Assembly: GCA_002298165.1 (NCBI GenBank) | Contig: DBMI01000016.1 | Span: 4,364-68,363 of the forward strand | Direction: 5' to 3' | Length of the DNA stretch: 64,000 nucleotides | Origin: Desulfarculales bacterium UBA702 | Lineage (GTDB): Bacteria > Desulfobacterota > Syntrophobacteria > Syntrophobacterales > Syntrophobacteraceae | In this document: in pieces, positions 9,229 through 17,117 of the stretch | How positions within the stretch are numbered: position 1 is the stretch's first letter | How the letters are laid out: each line of letters begins with the position of its first letter | Notes under the pieces: generated by a model | What the model saw: the letters and a program-made list of their open reading frames with translations, nothing else | Databases searched by the model: none | Told to the model about the DNA's origin: nothing | Made by a program: the position numbers and the translations under genes

Positions 9229-9301
9229 TAGTCCCAACGGGACTCGAACCCGTGTCTCCGGCGTGAGAGGCCGATATCCTAGGCCACTAGACGATGGGAC
9301 C
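9229..9301 (-). tRNA. tRNA-Glu (anticodon CUC)
   Basis: The 73-nt sequence folds into a full cloverleaf. The acceptor stem GGTCCCA pairs with TGGGACT (one G-T), the anticodon loop is CTCTCAC with anticodon CTC, and the T arm is ACGGG-TTCGAGT-CCCGT. It reads GAG codons. The 3' CCA is not encoded. It lies 12 bp downstream of tRNA-Gln in the same direction, so the two are probably processed from one transcript. Confidence 0.95.
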
Positions 9302-9313
9302 CTGAAATAGAAA

Positions 9314-9387
9314 TGGCTGGGGGACTAGGATTCGAACCTAGGTAGGCAGATCCAGAGTCTGCAGTCCTGCCGCTGGACGATCCCCCA
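9314..9387 (-). tRNA. tRNA-Gln (anticodon CUG)
   Basis: The acceptor stem TGGGGGA pairs perfectly with TCCCCCA. The anticodon stem GCAGA/TCTGC encloses the loop CTCTGGA, giving anticodon CTG for CAG codons. The T arm carries TTCGAAT. Discriminator G is followed by an encoded CCA (9314-9316), unlike the neighbouring tRNA-Glu. It is the first gene of the two-tRNA operon. Confidence 0.95.
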
Positions 9388-9397
9388 GTAAACCCCA

Positions 9398-9426
9398 TGC
9401 TTAGCAAATCACGTCTTCCAAGTCAA
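9398..9426 (-). promoter_or_regulatory. Candidate promoter of the tRNA operon
   Basis: On the minus strand TTGACT (9421-9426) and TAAGCA (9398-9403) are 17 bp apart, ending about 10 bp before the tRNA-Gln 5' end. The -35 box is good and the -10 box is weak. Confidence 0.35.
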
Positions 9427-9523
9427 GGTCAAAGGCTTTTAAAGTAGGTTGGTGTTGAGGAACGTTCAAATTGGCCGGGCGGCAAAATAACGGGCCATCC
9501 CGCTTGAAATCCAGTCCACCAAA

Positions 9524-9982
9524 CTATCGTCCTTCATCTCGTACCCGAGGGAGGCGCATCCAGCCAAACCAGTAGCAGCAGAATGTGTCCACGGCGCCAA
9601 CAAGTTTTTTGTAATTATTGGGTTTTGTCATAAATGAACTGGCGCCATGGTCATAGCAGAACTGGATATCGGAGGGTTCATTGGATGTAGTAAGAATAAC
9701 TATTGGAATGGCTCGGAATTTCGGGTTGGATTTTACCGTTTTCAGCGCCTGACGCCCATCCATTCGGGGCATGTTGAGATCGAGAAGAATTAGGTCGGGG
9801 TAGGGTGGTGCATCACCGACGTATTCTCCTTTGCGACTGAGGTAGTGAATAAGTTCCTCTCCATCTTTCAAAAAGAGCATGCCCCCGGAGAATCCGCACT
9901 TTTCGAATGCATTTCTGACGAGAAGACAATCATCCTCATCATCATCGACCATGAGGATCGTGTGCTTTGGTTGGAATTCCAT
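9524..9982 (-). CDS. Single-domain response regulator (CheY/Rcp1 type)
   Basis: The 152-residue protein is a lone receiver domain. The acidic pocket is D13/D14, the phosphoacceptor is D68 in LILLDLNMP, and Thr99 and Lys120 (in MTKP) complete the active site. The long beta4-alpha4 region and the NPKFRAIPIVILTTS pattern match Rcp1-like regulators, which pair with phytochrome-type or other histidine kinases. It has no output domain and no kinase gene nearby, so its partner must be elsewhere. The C terminus is unusually aromatic (FCCYWFGWM). Confidence 0.88.
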   Translation of the reverse strand: MEFQPKHTILMVDDDEDDCLLVRNAFEKCGFSGGMLFLKDGEELIHYLSRKGEYVGDAPPYPDLILLDLNMPRMDGRQALKTVKSNPKFRAIPIVILTTSNEPSDIQFCYDHGASSFMTKPNNYKKLVGAVDTFCCYWFGWMRLPRVRDEGR

Positions 9983-10293
9983 CGCTTACCTTCATCTAGG
10001 TTTCGGGAATGAACCTGGAACCCGAAAAAAATCTATATCCGGGCGTGCTCCTGATCGTAGTACTTTAATCTGAAGACAATAATCCGGAAGATGAATTATT
10101 GCCGAATTCGGACAATGATTTTCGCAAGGGAACAGAGCTATTTAAATACCTGAATCTCCCCCGTCAAGAGTCAGAGAACCTTGACAGGTTATGCTGATAC
10201 CCTGGGTTAACAAGTACGGCGAACATTCAACGTACAGTTCTTTTGCCTCTCGTAGTGCCGATTACTTTCGCGAATAAAATGTCCGGCGCCTCC
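9983..10293. other. Intergenic region, no gene seen
   Basis: About 310 bp lie between the start of the receiver gene and the end of the ABC permease gene, both on the minus strand. I see no conserved reading frame, no RNA gene and no clear terminator. The promoter for the receiver gene should be here. Confidence 0.45.
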
Positions 10294-11085
10294 CTATTCT
10301 GCAATCAGTCTTCTTTCCAGCCTGCGGGTAAAATGCGAGAGCGGAAAGGTGATGAGCAGATATATAACTGCCAGGGGCAGATATGCCTCGAACGTCCTGT
10401 AAGTGGTGGCGTTAACGATTTCCGAAGCTTTTGTGAGTTCGCGGACCGAAATGACGGAGAGGAGAGAGGAGTCCTTTATGAGCGAGACAAACTGGCCCGT
10501 AACAGGCGGGACGATTCTCCGGAATGCCTGAGGAAATATCACGTGATGCATGGCCTGTGTTCTGGTAAGACCAATCGAGAGTGCGGCCTCCATCTGTCCG
10601 CTGCTTACCGATTCTATTCCGCCCCTTACTATTTCCGTTATGTATGCACCCGAAAATAAGGCGAGTGAACAAATGCCGATGACGACCGGGTTGTCGAAGT
10701 TGATCGCCGCGGCAAGGCAGAAATAGAATATATAAATTTGAATCAGAAGCGGTGTTCCGCGAAAGAATTCAACGTAGAGCCTGGATGCCTGACGCGCGAA
10801 CATACTTTCCGAGACTAGCGCCAGACCGCCTGCCACACCGATGCAAAATCCAAGGATAATCGAGGCGGCCGAGATAGTAACTGTGTAAAAGAAGCCGTGG
10901 ATAAAGAGAGTACGGTATTCCCAGGGGACGCGCCAGTTCCAGGGGTATTCCATTCGGCTGAGCAGAATGTAGAGCACGAGGAAGAGGCCTGCCGAAATGA
11001 TGGTGCTCATAATGGCAGGCTTAAACTTCTCGAGTCTAGTCGATCTCGCTGAAATATTTTGTACGGAGTTGTTTGTAGCGGCCAT
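10294..11085 (-). CDS. Polar amino-acid ABC transporter permease (HisM/GlnP family)
   Basis: This inner-membrane subunit of an amino-acid importer has about 263 residues. The BPD_transp_1 domain starts near residue 58. It contains RGTPLLIQIYIFYF, typical of HisM/GlnP proteins, and the ATPase-coupling loop ALSIGLTRTQAMHHVIFPQA. The first 50 nt overlap the binding-protein gene, so translation may instead begin at the internal ATG at 11010. No ATP-binding gene is present in the cluster; the ATPase must be encoded elsewhere or shared with another importer. Confidence 0.9.
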   Translation of the reverse strand: MAATNNSVQNISARSTRLEKFKPAIMSTIISAGLFLVLYILLSRMEYPWNWRVPWEYRTLFIHGFFYTVTISAASIILGFCIGVAGGLALVSESMFARQASRLYVEFFRGTPLLIQIYIFYFCLAAAINFDNPVVIGICSLALFSGAYITEIVRGGIESVSSGQMEAALSIGLTRTQAMHHVIFPQAFRRIVPPVTGQFVSLIKDSSLLSVISVRELTKASEIVNATTYRTFEAYLPLAVIYLLITFPLSHFTRRLERRLIAE

Positions 11086-11857
11086 CGGCTTTTATCGTCT
11101 CCAGGAAAAGGTTTAGCCAGGTGAGGAAGTCAAAATCGCCGCTTCGTATCGCAATGGCGTATGGCTCATACGTAAACGGTTTGGCAATGGCAAACGTTGT
11201 GGCCGGATTTTCCTTTTGATGCTTCAATACCGAGATCTGGTCGTAGATAAACGCATCCGCCCGCCCCGCCGCAACCTCCATAACGCATGCACTCTCTTCC
11301 TTGTAGCGGTTCACGGATGCCTTGGGGAATAGCTTGCCCGTGATGAGATCGCCTGTGGTGCCCAGCTTAACCGCGAGAACTCGCCCAGTTTCATTTAACT
11401 GCCCAACCTCGGTGAGATCGGAGGCTCTTTTTTTGCTGATAAGCGCGCAAAGGCCTGTTTCGAAATAGGGCTGAGTAAATGTGACTGTTTTTGCCCGGTC
11501 GAGCGTCCGGGTCATGCTCGATATTATCATGTCAACTTTACCGCCCTGAAGGGCCGGTATAAGCCCGCTCCACTCCATGTCCTTGATCTCGATCTCCACT
11601 CCGAGTTCTTTTGCTGCAAGGCTTGCGAGATCCACGTCAAATCCTAACGCTTTCCCCTGTGTATCGGCGTATTCGAAAGGAAAAAAGCCGACCTCCATCC
11701 CAACGATCAGCTTGTTTCGCTTTACGACCTTGCTGAGAGTGCTCGAATCGAAAATCTCGAAGGGGCTAATGCCAAGAGATGTCAAAGGCAAAAACAGGTG
11801 CGTGGAAAACGTCAGCAACAATGCGGAAATGAATATGACGGCTTTTTTTCGAAACAT
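11036..11857 (-). CDS. Amino-acid ABC transporter substrate-binding protein (SBP family 3)
   Basis: This is the periplasmic solute receptor of the importer, about 273 residues from the ATG at 11857, which has GAGAGGGCGG before it; 25 codons upstream are probably untranslated. A signal peptide covers about residues 1-30. The family 3 binding-protein fold shows LIVGMEVGFFPFEYAD, GFDVDLASLAAKELG and the hinge region with MIISSMTRTLDRAKTVTFTQPYF. The SSMTRT segment with Arg is the usual amino-acid carboxylate contact. The specific substrate cannot be told. The gene overlaps the following permease gene. Confidence 0.9.
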   Translation of the reverse strand: MFRKKAVIFISALLLTFSTHLFLPLTSLGISPFEIFDSSTLSKVVKRNKLIVGMEVGFFPFEYADTQGKALGFDVDLASLAAKELGVEIEIKDMEWSGLIPALQGGKVDMIISSMTRTLDRAKTVTFTQPYFETGLCALISKKRASDLTEVGQLNETGRVLAVKLGTTGDLITGKLFPKASVNRYKEESACVMEVAAGRADAFIYDQISVLKHQKENPATTFAIAKPFTYEPYAIAIRSGDFDFLTWLNLFLETIKADGRYKQLRTKYFSEID

Positions 11858-11928
11858 GATCCCGCCCTCTCGTCTGGATAGCTGCTGCCCGATGACTGAC
11901 CCATGGCGGCGCTGAAAAGGGCCGGTCA

Positions 11929-13968
11929 TCATGAGCGGTGTGGAGATTCAATTATCTGTATTTTGAGAACATCGTCCCTTGGTGCAACCTTTTCGATATT
12001 AATTCGGACCAACTCTCCCTGCTTGAATTCGGAATTCTCCGGTACGGGAGCATTAACTTCGAGGAGGAAATCGGGAATCAGCAGATGAGCGAACCTGGGG
12101 TTCTTGTCGAGAACGAGAGCATGCATCATCTCAATATCCTCCTGCTCAATGTACTTGAGAATCCAGAACTTGGTCCATTTGCGCTGAATTGTAAAAATGC
12201 GGGCCTGGGCGGCCCCGATCCGGAGGATGAACTGGTCGAGTTCTTCCCTGGAGTAGAGATCGGCCGTTCCGGCAATGGCTTGCTTGAGCTGCCGCTGCAC
12301 CAGGAGATCGGAGTAGCGGCGGATGGGAGAAGTTACCGTTGTGTACCGGGGGATGGCAAGACTGCAATGCACCTTTGGTTCCGAGGAGAGTTCAGCCCTG
12401 GAAAAAAGCCGTCTCTGACGGTAGACTCTGAACAGTTCGTGTTCGCTTGGTACGCATTCGGTTTCCGGACGGCATTCGGCCTGACCGCGAAAAACGGCCG
12501 GGACGCCTTTTTCGGAAAGATAATCGGCGGCCGCTGCATTTGCCTCGATCATCCATTCGGATACCATTATCTGGCCCGGTGTTTCTTTTTCGTACCGGGA
12601 AATCTGGATCATTCCCGCGTTGTTGACGTACACGTGAATCTCGGCCAGAGGCAAAATGATCGCGCCCTGTTCGAGCCTTCTTTGGCGGCGCTTCATCGCA
12701 AGCTCGAAAAGGATGCTTATCGAGGCGTCGCCCGGAATGAGGGAATCGACTGTCTCATATGTAAGCTGACGTTGGATGCGCACGATACTCGGGACAATCC
12801 TGCTTTCCAGCAGGTTCGCGTCACGGTCCATTTTTATAAGGAAACTGAGCGCCATCCTGTCGACGCCGGCCTTAAGACTCAAGGCTCCCTCGGAAAGCGA
12901 GGGGGGAAACATCGAAATCCGCTCGTCGGGAAGATAAATGGAGCTTACCCTCTGCTCGGCCACCCGGTCGAGAAGGTCGCCCTTGGGAATAAATTCAGCC
13001 ACATCGGCGATATGTACACCTACTTCGAAGATGCCGCCCTCCAGTTCGCGAATGCTGAGGGCATCATCGTAGTCACGGGTGAACTCGCTATCAACGGTGA
13101 ATGTTGGGAGTTCGGTGAGGTCCTCCCTGCCGGATGCGGCCGTTTCCAGCACGGTCGAGTGTGAGATTTGTTCGGCGCGCTCGATCACTTCAGGTAAGAA
13201 GGTCCGGCATATCCCATGCTCGTGGAGCAGCAGGTTCTCGTTTTCATTCCACACTCCGATCCGCACAAGGAGACGAAACGCGGAAAGCGGCTGTGGAACG
13301 ATCCCGGCACGCTTTAGAGCCTCTTTTACGAAAGTCGCCTCTTTCGCCTCCTGCCCAAAAACTGAGTAATCCTTCAAATCACTGACCACTTCGTTTCGAA
13401 ATGGCGGTGGCTGGACGGACTTGCGGCCCCACACAGCTTCAAGCCATTGAGCGCTTTCGGAAAGCCTTGTTTCTCTGTCGGCCTCCTTTTGTATTTCTGT
13501 CCGGCGCTGCTCTACGCTGTCAGACGACCGGGGCGAGTAACGGGCATCCTTTTCCTGGAAATAGAGCCTGTCTTCGAGCAAAAGGCGCCTTATCGCAGCC
13601 GATTGATCATCGGGGACAGGCTTGTTGAAAAGAAATTCTGCAATTTCAATCGGGTCGAATTCGCCTCCCTCGCCCTCGAAAAGAGACCATATCTCTTCAA
13701 GGTCGATATCTTGCTGGAGTTGTTTTCTCCTTGCGGAGATCTCCGCAAGTTTTTTTGCCAGCTCATCCCTTGTAAGTTTGAGATTGAGTAAGGTTTCGCC
13801 GTGGTGAATGGCTCGTGAGCGGGTAAGGTTGATTTCGCGGTTTCGCTCAGTCAGCACGTGGAGTCGCCCGTCCTTGACCGCAAGGACCACTCCACAGAGA
13901 ATTTCCTTGGATTCAAAGAACTCAACAACGGTGCCGGGTGAAATTTCTCGTATTCCCGGCCTGGTCAT
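11929..13968 (-). CDS. RNase II/RNase R family exoribonuclease
   Basis: This 679-residue protein is a 3'-5' hydrolytic exoribonuclease of the RNB family. The catalytic aspartates are in DSEFTRDYDDA (about 297-307), which keeps the four-Asp pattern. The downstream RNB features HIADVAEFIP, LPDERISMFP, and PRYTTVTSPIRRYSDLLVQRQL are intact. A short C-terminal OB/S1-like region follows (about 625-675). The N-terminal 250 residues carry a distinct, partly helical region in place of two clear cold-shock domains, as in several non-gammaproteobacterial RNB proteins. ATG 13968 follows GGAGA. The gene ends 72 nt before the start of the binding-protein gene. Confidence 0.9.
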   Translation of the reverse strand: MTRPGIREISPGTVVEFFESKEILCGVVLAVKDGRLHVLTERNREINLTRSRAIHHGETLLNLKLTRDELAKKLAEISARRKQLQQDIDLEEIWSLFEGEGGEFDPIEIAEFLFNKPVPDDQSAAIRRLLLEDRLYFQEKDARYSPRSSDSVEQRRTEIQKEADRETRLSESAQWLEAVWGRKSVQPPPFRNEVVSDLKDYSVFGQEAKEATFVKEALKRAGIVPQPLSAFRLLVRIGVWNENENLLLHEHGICRTFLPEVIERAEQISHSTVLETAASGREDLTELPTFTVDSEFTRDYDDALSIRELEGGIFEVGVHIADVAEFIPKGDLLDRVAEQRVSSIYLPDERISMFPPSLSEGALSLKAGVDRMALSFLIKMDRDANLLESRIVPSIVRIQRQLTYETVDSLIPGDASISILFELAMKRRQRRLEQGAIILPLAEIHVYVNNAGMIQISRYEKETPGQIMVSEWMIEANAAAADYLSEKGVPAVFRGQAECRPETECVPSEHELFRVYRQRRLFSRAELSSEPKVHCSLAIPRYTTVTSPIRRYSDLLVQRQLKQAIAGTADLYSREELDQFILRIGAAQARIFTIQRKWTKFWILKYIEQEDIEMMHALVLDKNPRFAHLLIPDFLLEVNAPVPENSEFKQGELVRINIEKVAPRDDVLKIQIIESPHRS

Positions 13969-14105
13969 GAAAAAATCTCCATAGCTATTCCGGTTGCCTG
14001 ATTATCCTCAAAATTGGCTATCTGTTCCGATGAGATGAGATAAAATCCATGCGTAATTTAATTCCTTGAGACTAAGCGGCAAATGTACAGCATGGGCCTG
14101 GAGTT

Positions 14106-16775
14106 CTATTTTCTTCCCCGGAAACTTTTCCTGCCTCCGATGGCTGGTTTGCTTGCATCAGCGGAAAGGATCTCCGCCTTGAGATCGTGGAGCGTCTGGA
14201 GTGCTTCGATCGGCGTAATTCTGTCTAAATCAAGGCCCGCAATCCGCTCGCGTAAATTATCGGCGGGCCTGAAAAGCTGAAGCTGAGTTGCGGGTTCTGT
14301 TGGCGCGCGGTTCTGAATAACCTTGGGACCCGGCCCTGAAAGGGGGCAAGCATTTGCACCCTCAAGTTCAGACAGAATCTCCCTGGCCCGATCCGTTATG
14401 TGCTCTGGAAGGCCGGCAAGCCGTGCTACCTGGATTCCATAGCTCCGGCTTGAACCTCCGGGCATGAGCTTATGAAAAAAAACAATCTCCTGCTGCCACT
14501 CTCGGATCGCGACATTAAAGTTTTTCACCCGCTGACGGCTTCGGGCAAGATCGGTAAGCTCATGATAGTGAGTGGCGAAAAGCGTCTTGATTCCTTTACC
14601 CTGAAAATCGTGCAGGTACTCGGCAACCGCCCAGGCAATGCTCATGCCGTCGAAAGTGCTGGTCCCGCGCCCTATCTCATCGAGGATTATAAGACTGCGG
14701 GTGGTTGCCTGGTGCAGAATGTTTGCCGTCTCCTGCATCTCGACCATAAAAGTGGACCTGCCTCGGGCAAGGTCGTCGGATGCGCCAACCCTCGTAAAAA
14801 TCCGGTCCACCAGCCCAATCTCCGCACTCGATGCCGGGACAAAACCGCCAATCTGGGCCAAGAGCACGATAAGTGCCGCCTGCCTTAAGATAGTAGATTT
14901 TCCGGCCATATTAGGGCCGGTCACAATGAGAACTTCACTCTTTTCCTGGTCGATTTCCAGGTCATTTGGTACAAAGACTCCCCTGTCCAGAAATTGCTCG
15001 ATTACCGGGTGGCGTCCGTCCCGAATGGTAATGGATTCTCCGATAAGAAGATTTGGGCGGCAGTAATCGAATTTAGCTGCGCCTTCGGCCAGGGACACGA
15101 TGCAGTCCAGCAGTGCTATCCTGTCGGCAATTGCCTGGATTCTGCCACTTTGGGCAGCAACCCCCTCGCGCATTCTGGAAAAAAGGATCTGCTCGAGTTC
15201 GAGCTTCTTTTCATCGGCTTCGAGTACCTGCACCTCAAAATTCTTAAGCTCCTCGGTTATGAACCGCTCTGCGTTCACCAGGGTCTGCTTGCGGAAATAA
15301 TGAGGCGGGGCCGAAGCAATATATGAACGGGAAATCTCGATATAGTATCCAAAGACCTTGTTAAAGCGCACCTTGAGTGAGGAAATACCTGTTTCCCGCT
15401 TCTGCTGTGCTTCATACTCAGCCATCCAGCCCTTGGCATCCCGGCTCAGGCGCATATAGTTGTCGAGATCCGGGTCGAAGCCTGGATTTATCGCGCCCCC
15501 TGCCGTAAGCGTTGCGGGTGGAGGATCGGAAAGGGCCGCCTCAAGGGTTTGTGATAATTCATCGAGAGTGTCCCATTCGGCCGCCAGGCGCGAGATGAGT
15601 TCACTCCCGCACTGCAGGAGCAGTTCACCGATTCTCGGCAGCACATGGAAAGACCTTTTGAGTGCAACGAGGTCCCGTGGGGTGGATATTCCGGTGCTGT
15701 TCCTGCCATTGAGTCGCTCGATGTCGTTTATATCTTGCAGGGCCGATATCAACTCAGCCCTGGTGTCACTCCTGGAGACAAGCTCGGCTACCGCTTCCTG
15801 GCGTTTTTCAAGTGATGACAAATCAAGAAGCGGGTATCTTAGCCAGTGCTGAAGGCGCCGCCCGCCCATTGCTGTTTTTGTATAGTCGATTATATCGAGA
15901 AGGGAGCCCTTGCGGCCCTGGAAGCTGGCAGAGTAAAATATTTCGAGATTTCTGACCGTTGCGTCGTCTAATACCATGAACTCCGAGCGGCTGTAGGGTA
16001 CAACTTTGCGTATATGGTCGCATGAGCCGAAAAGGTTTTCGCGCGAGTAGGCCAGGACGGCACCGGCGGCCTGGATGGCGGATCCCATCGAACTGATGCC
16101 GAACCCTTCGAGAGAAATCACGCTGAAATGGGACGTGAGAAGTTCGTCCGCCCTGCGCCGGTCGAAGTGGACAGGATTTATGTGAGTCAGTGCCGCATTG
16201 GAGCGCATTGCCGCGCTAAGCGCCCACTCGGGGGCTTCCCCTTCGGGCAGCAGTATTTCGCTTGGCGAGATTCGTATCAACTCGTCAAGGAGGATCTCTT
16301 CCGATTCGAGTTCGGTGACCCTGAACTCGGCTGTCGAGATATCGAGGTAGGCCAGCCCGAAAGGCTTTCCGCGTTCCACCGGGGCAACTGATGCAAGATA
16401 ATTGGGAAGATTGGATGTAAGATTCTGATTGTCCAGGATGAGTCCAGGTGTGAGGACCCGCGTAACCTCGCGTTTGACAAGCCCCTTTGCCTTCTTGGGA
16501 TCCTCCACCTGATCGCAGACAGCCACCTTGAATCCGGCTGAAATCAGTTTGGCAATATATCCCTCGGCAGCATGATAAGGCACACCGCACATCGGGACCG
16601 GATTTTCCGCCTGCCTGTCGCGTGAGGTAAGGGCAATATCGAGAACTCGCGATGCCGTAACGGCATCATCCATGAACATCTCGTAGAAATCCCCCATCCG
16701 GTAGAGCAGCAGCGCTTCCGGATATTTGGCCTTTATCTCGAGGTACTGCTGCATCATGGGGGTGATATTGTTCAT
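14106..16775 (-). CDS. mutS: DNA mismatch repair ATPase MutS
   Basis: This is a full-length MutS of 889 residues that recognises mismatches and small loops. The mismatch-contacting Phe-Tyr-Glu is at 30-32 in RMGDFYEMF. Walker A TGPNMAGKST lies near residue 625, Walker B region ILDEIGRGTSTFDG follows, and the C-terminal helix-turn-helix dimerisation region is present. A C-terminal stretch (800-889) contains the QLQLF beta-clamp-like motif. It is divergent from the tandem uvrA gene, so two DNA-repair genes share about 340 bp of upstream sequence. No mutL is in the window. Confidence 0.97.
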   Translation of the reverse strand: MNNITPMMQQYLEIKAKYPEALLLYRMGDFYEMFMDDAVTASRVLDIALTSRDRQAENPVPMCGVPYHAAEGYIAKLISAGFKVAVCDQVEDPKKAKGLVKREVTRVLTPGLILDNQNLTSNLPNYLASVAPVERGKPFGLAYLDISTAEFRVTELESEEILLDELIRISPSEILLPEGEAPEWALSAAMRSNAALTHINPVHFDRRRADELLTSHFSVISLEGFGISSMGSAIQAAGAVLAYSRENLFGSCDHIRKVVPYSRSEFMVLDDATVRNLEIFYSASFQGRKGSLLDIIDYTKTAMGGRRLQHWLRYPLLDLSSLEKRQEAVAELVSRSDTRAELISALQDINDIERLNGRNSTGISTPRDLVALKRSFHVLPRIGELLLQCGSELISRLAAEWDTLDELSQTLEAALSDPPPATLTAGGAINPGFDPDLDNYMRLSRDAKGWMAEYEAQQKRETGISSLKVRFNKVFGYYIEISRSYIASAPPHYFRKQTLVNAERFITEELKNFEVQVLEADEKKLELEQILFSRMREGVAAQSGRIQAIADRIALLDCIVSLAEGAAKFDYCRPNLLIGESITIRDGRHPVIEQFLDRGVFVPNDLEIDQEKSEVLIVTGPNMAGKSTILRQAALIVLLAQIGGFVPASSAEIGLVDRIFTRVGASDDLARGRSTFMVEMQETANILHQATTRSLIILDEIGRGTSTFDGMSIAWAVAEYLHDFQGKGIKTLFATHYHELTDLARSRQRVKNFNVAIREWQQEIVFFHKLMPGGSSRSYGIQVARLAGLPEHITDRAREILSELEGANACPLSGPGPKVIQNRAPTEPATQLQLFRPADNLRERIAGLDLDRITPIEALQTLHDLKAEILSADASKPAIGGRKSFRGRK

Positions 16776-17117
16776 TGGTTTGACTATCCGACCCCTTTAC
16801 CGTTGCCTGCCTGTGATGAAAACCCGCTGAAGGGGTTAAATAAAGAAATACCGTTTGGCCGCTTTAAAGCGGTTATAATAATTAAGATTACCCCGAAGCG
16901 CCGAATTTTTATTTATTGCGGCTACAAGATCAAGCGATTAGTTGCGTTCCGGTGCGATATGCCGGACTTTTACGGGTCCGCGGGTTATTTACTCTACCAT
17001 GAAGAATGCGGAGTTCGCAAAGAGGCGGGAAGTTGTCTGAATTTTTTTGTTTTCAGCCTGTCTTTGTTCGTGCTCTTCGTGGCTGTATCCGGTTCAATTT
17101 TTCAAGGAGCTTTACAG
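16776..17117. other. Shared upstream region of mutS and the tandem uvrA
   Basis: About 340 bp separate the two divergent repair genes. The uvrA frame is open through most of it (from 16803), but the translated sequence lacks UvrA similarity and is rich in hydrophobic and cysteine residues, so I treat it as non-coding. The region should hold both promoters; I do not see a convincing LexA-type palindrome by eye. Confidence 0.45.

Noticed and set aside
11938..13164. A 408-codon plus-strand reading frame
   Set aside because: It is fully antisense to the well-conserved RNase II/R gene and has no family resemblance; long antisense frames are expected in GC-rich codon patterns.
16803..17117. 105-codon N-terminal extension of the tandem UvrA
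   Set aside because: The extension has no UvrA similarity and no ribosome binding site; TTG 17118 has AAGGAG and starts right at the conserved sequence.
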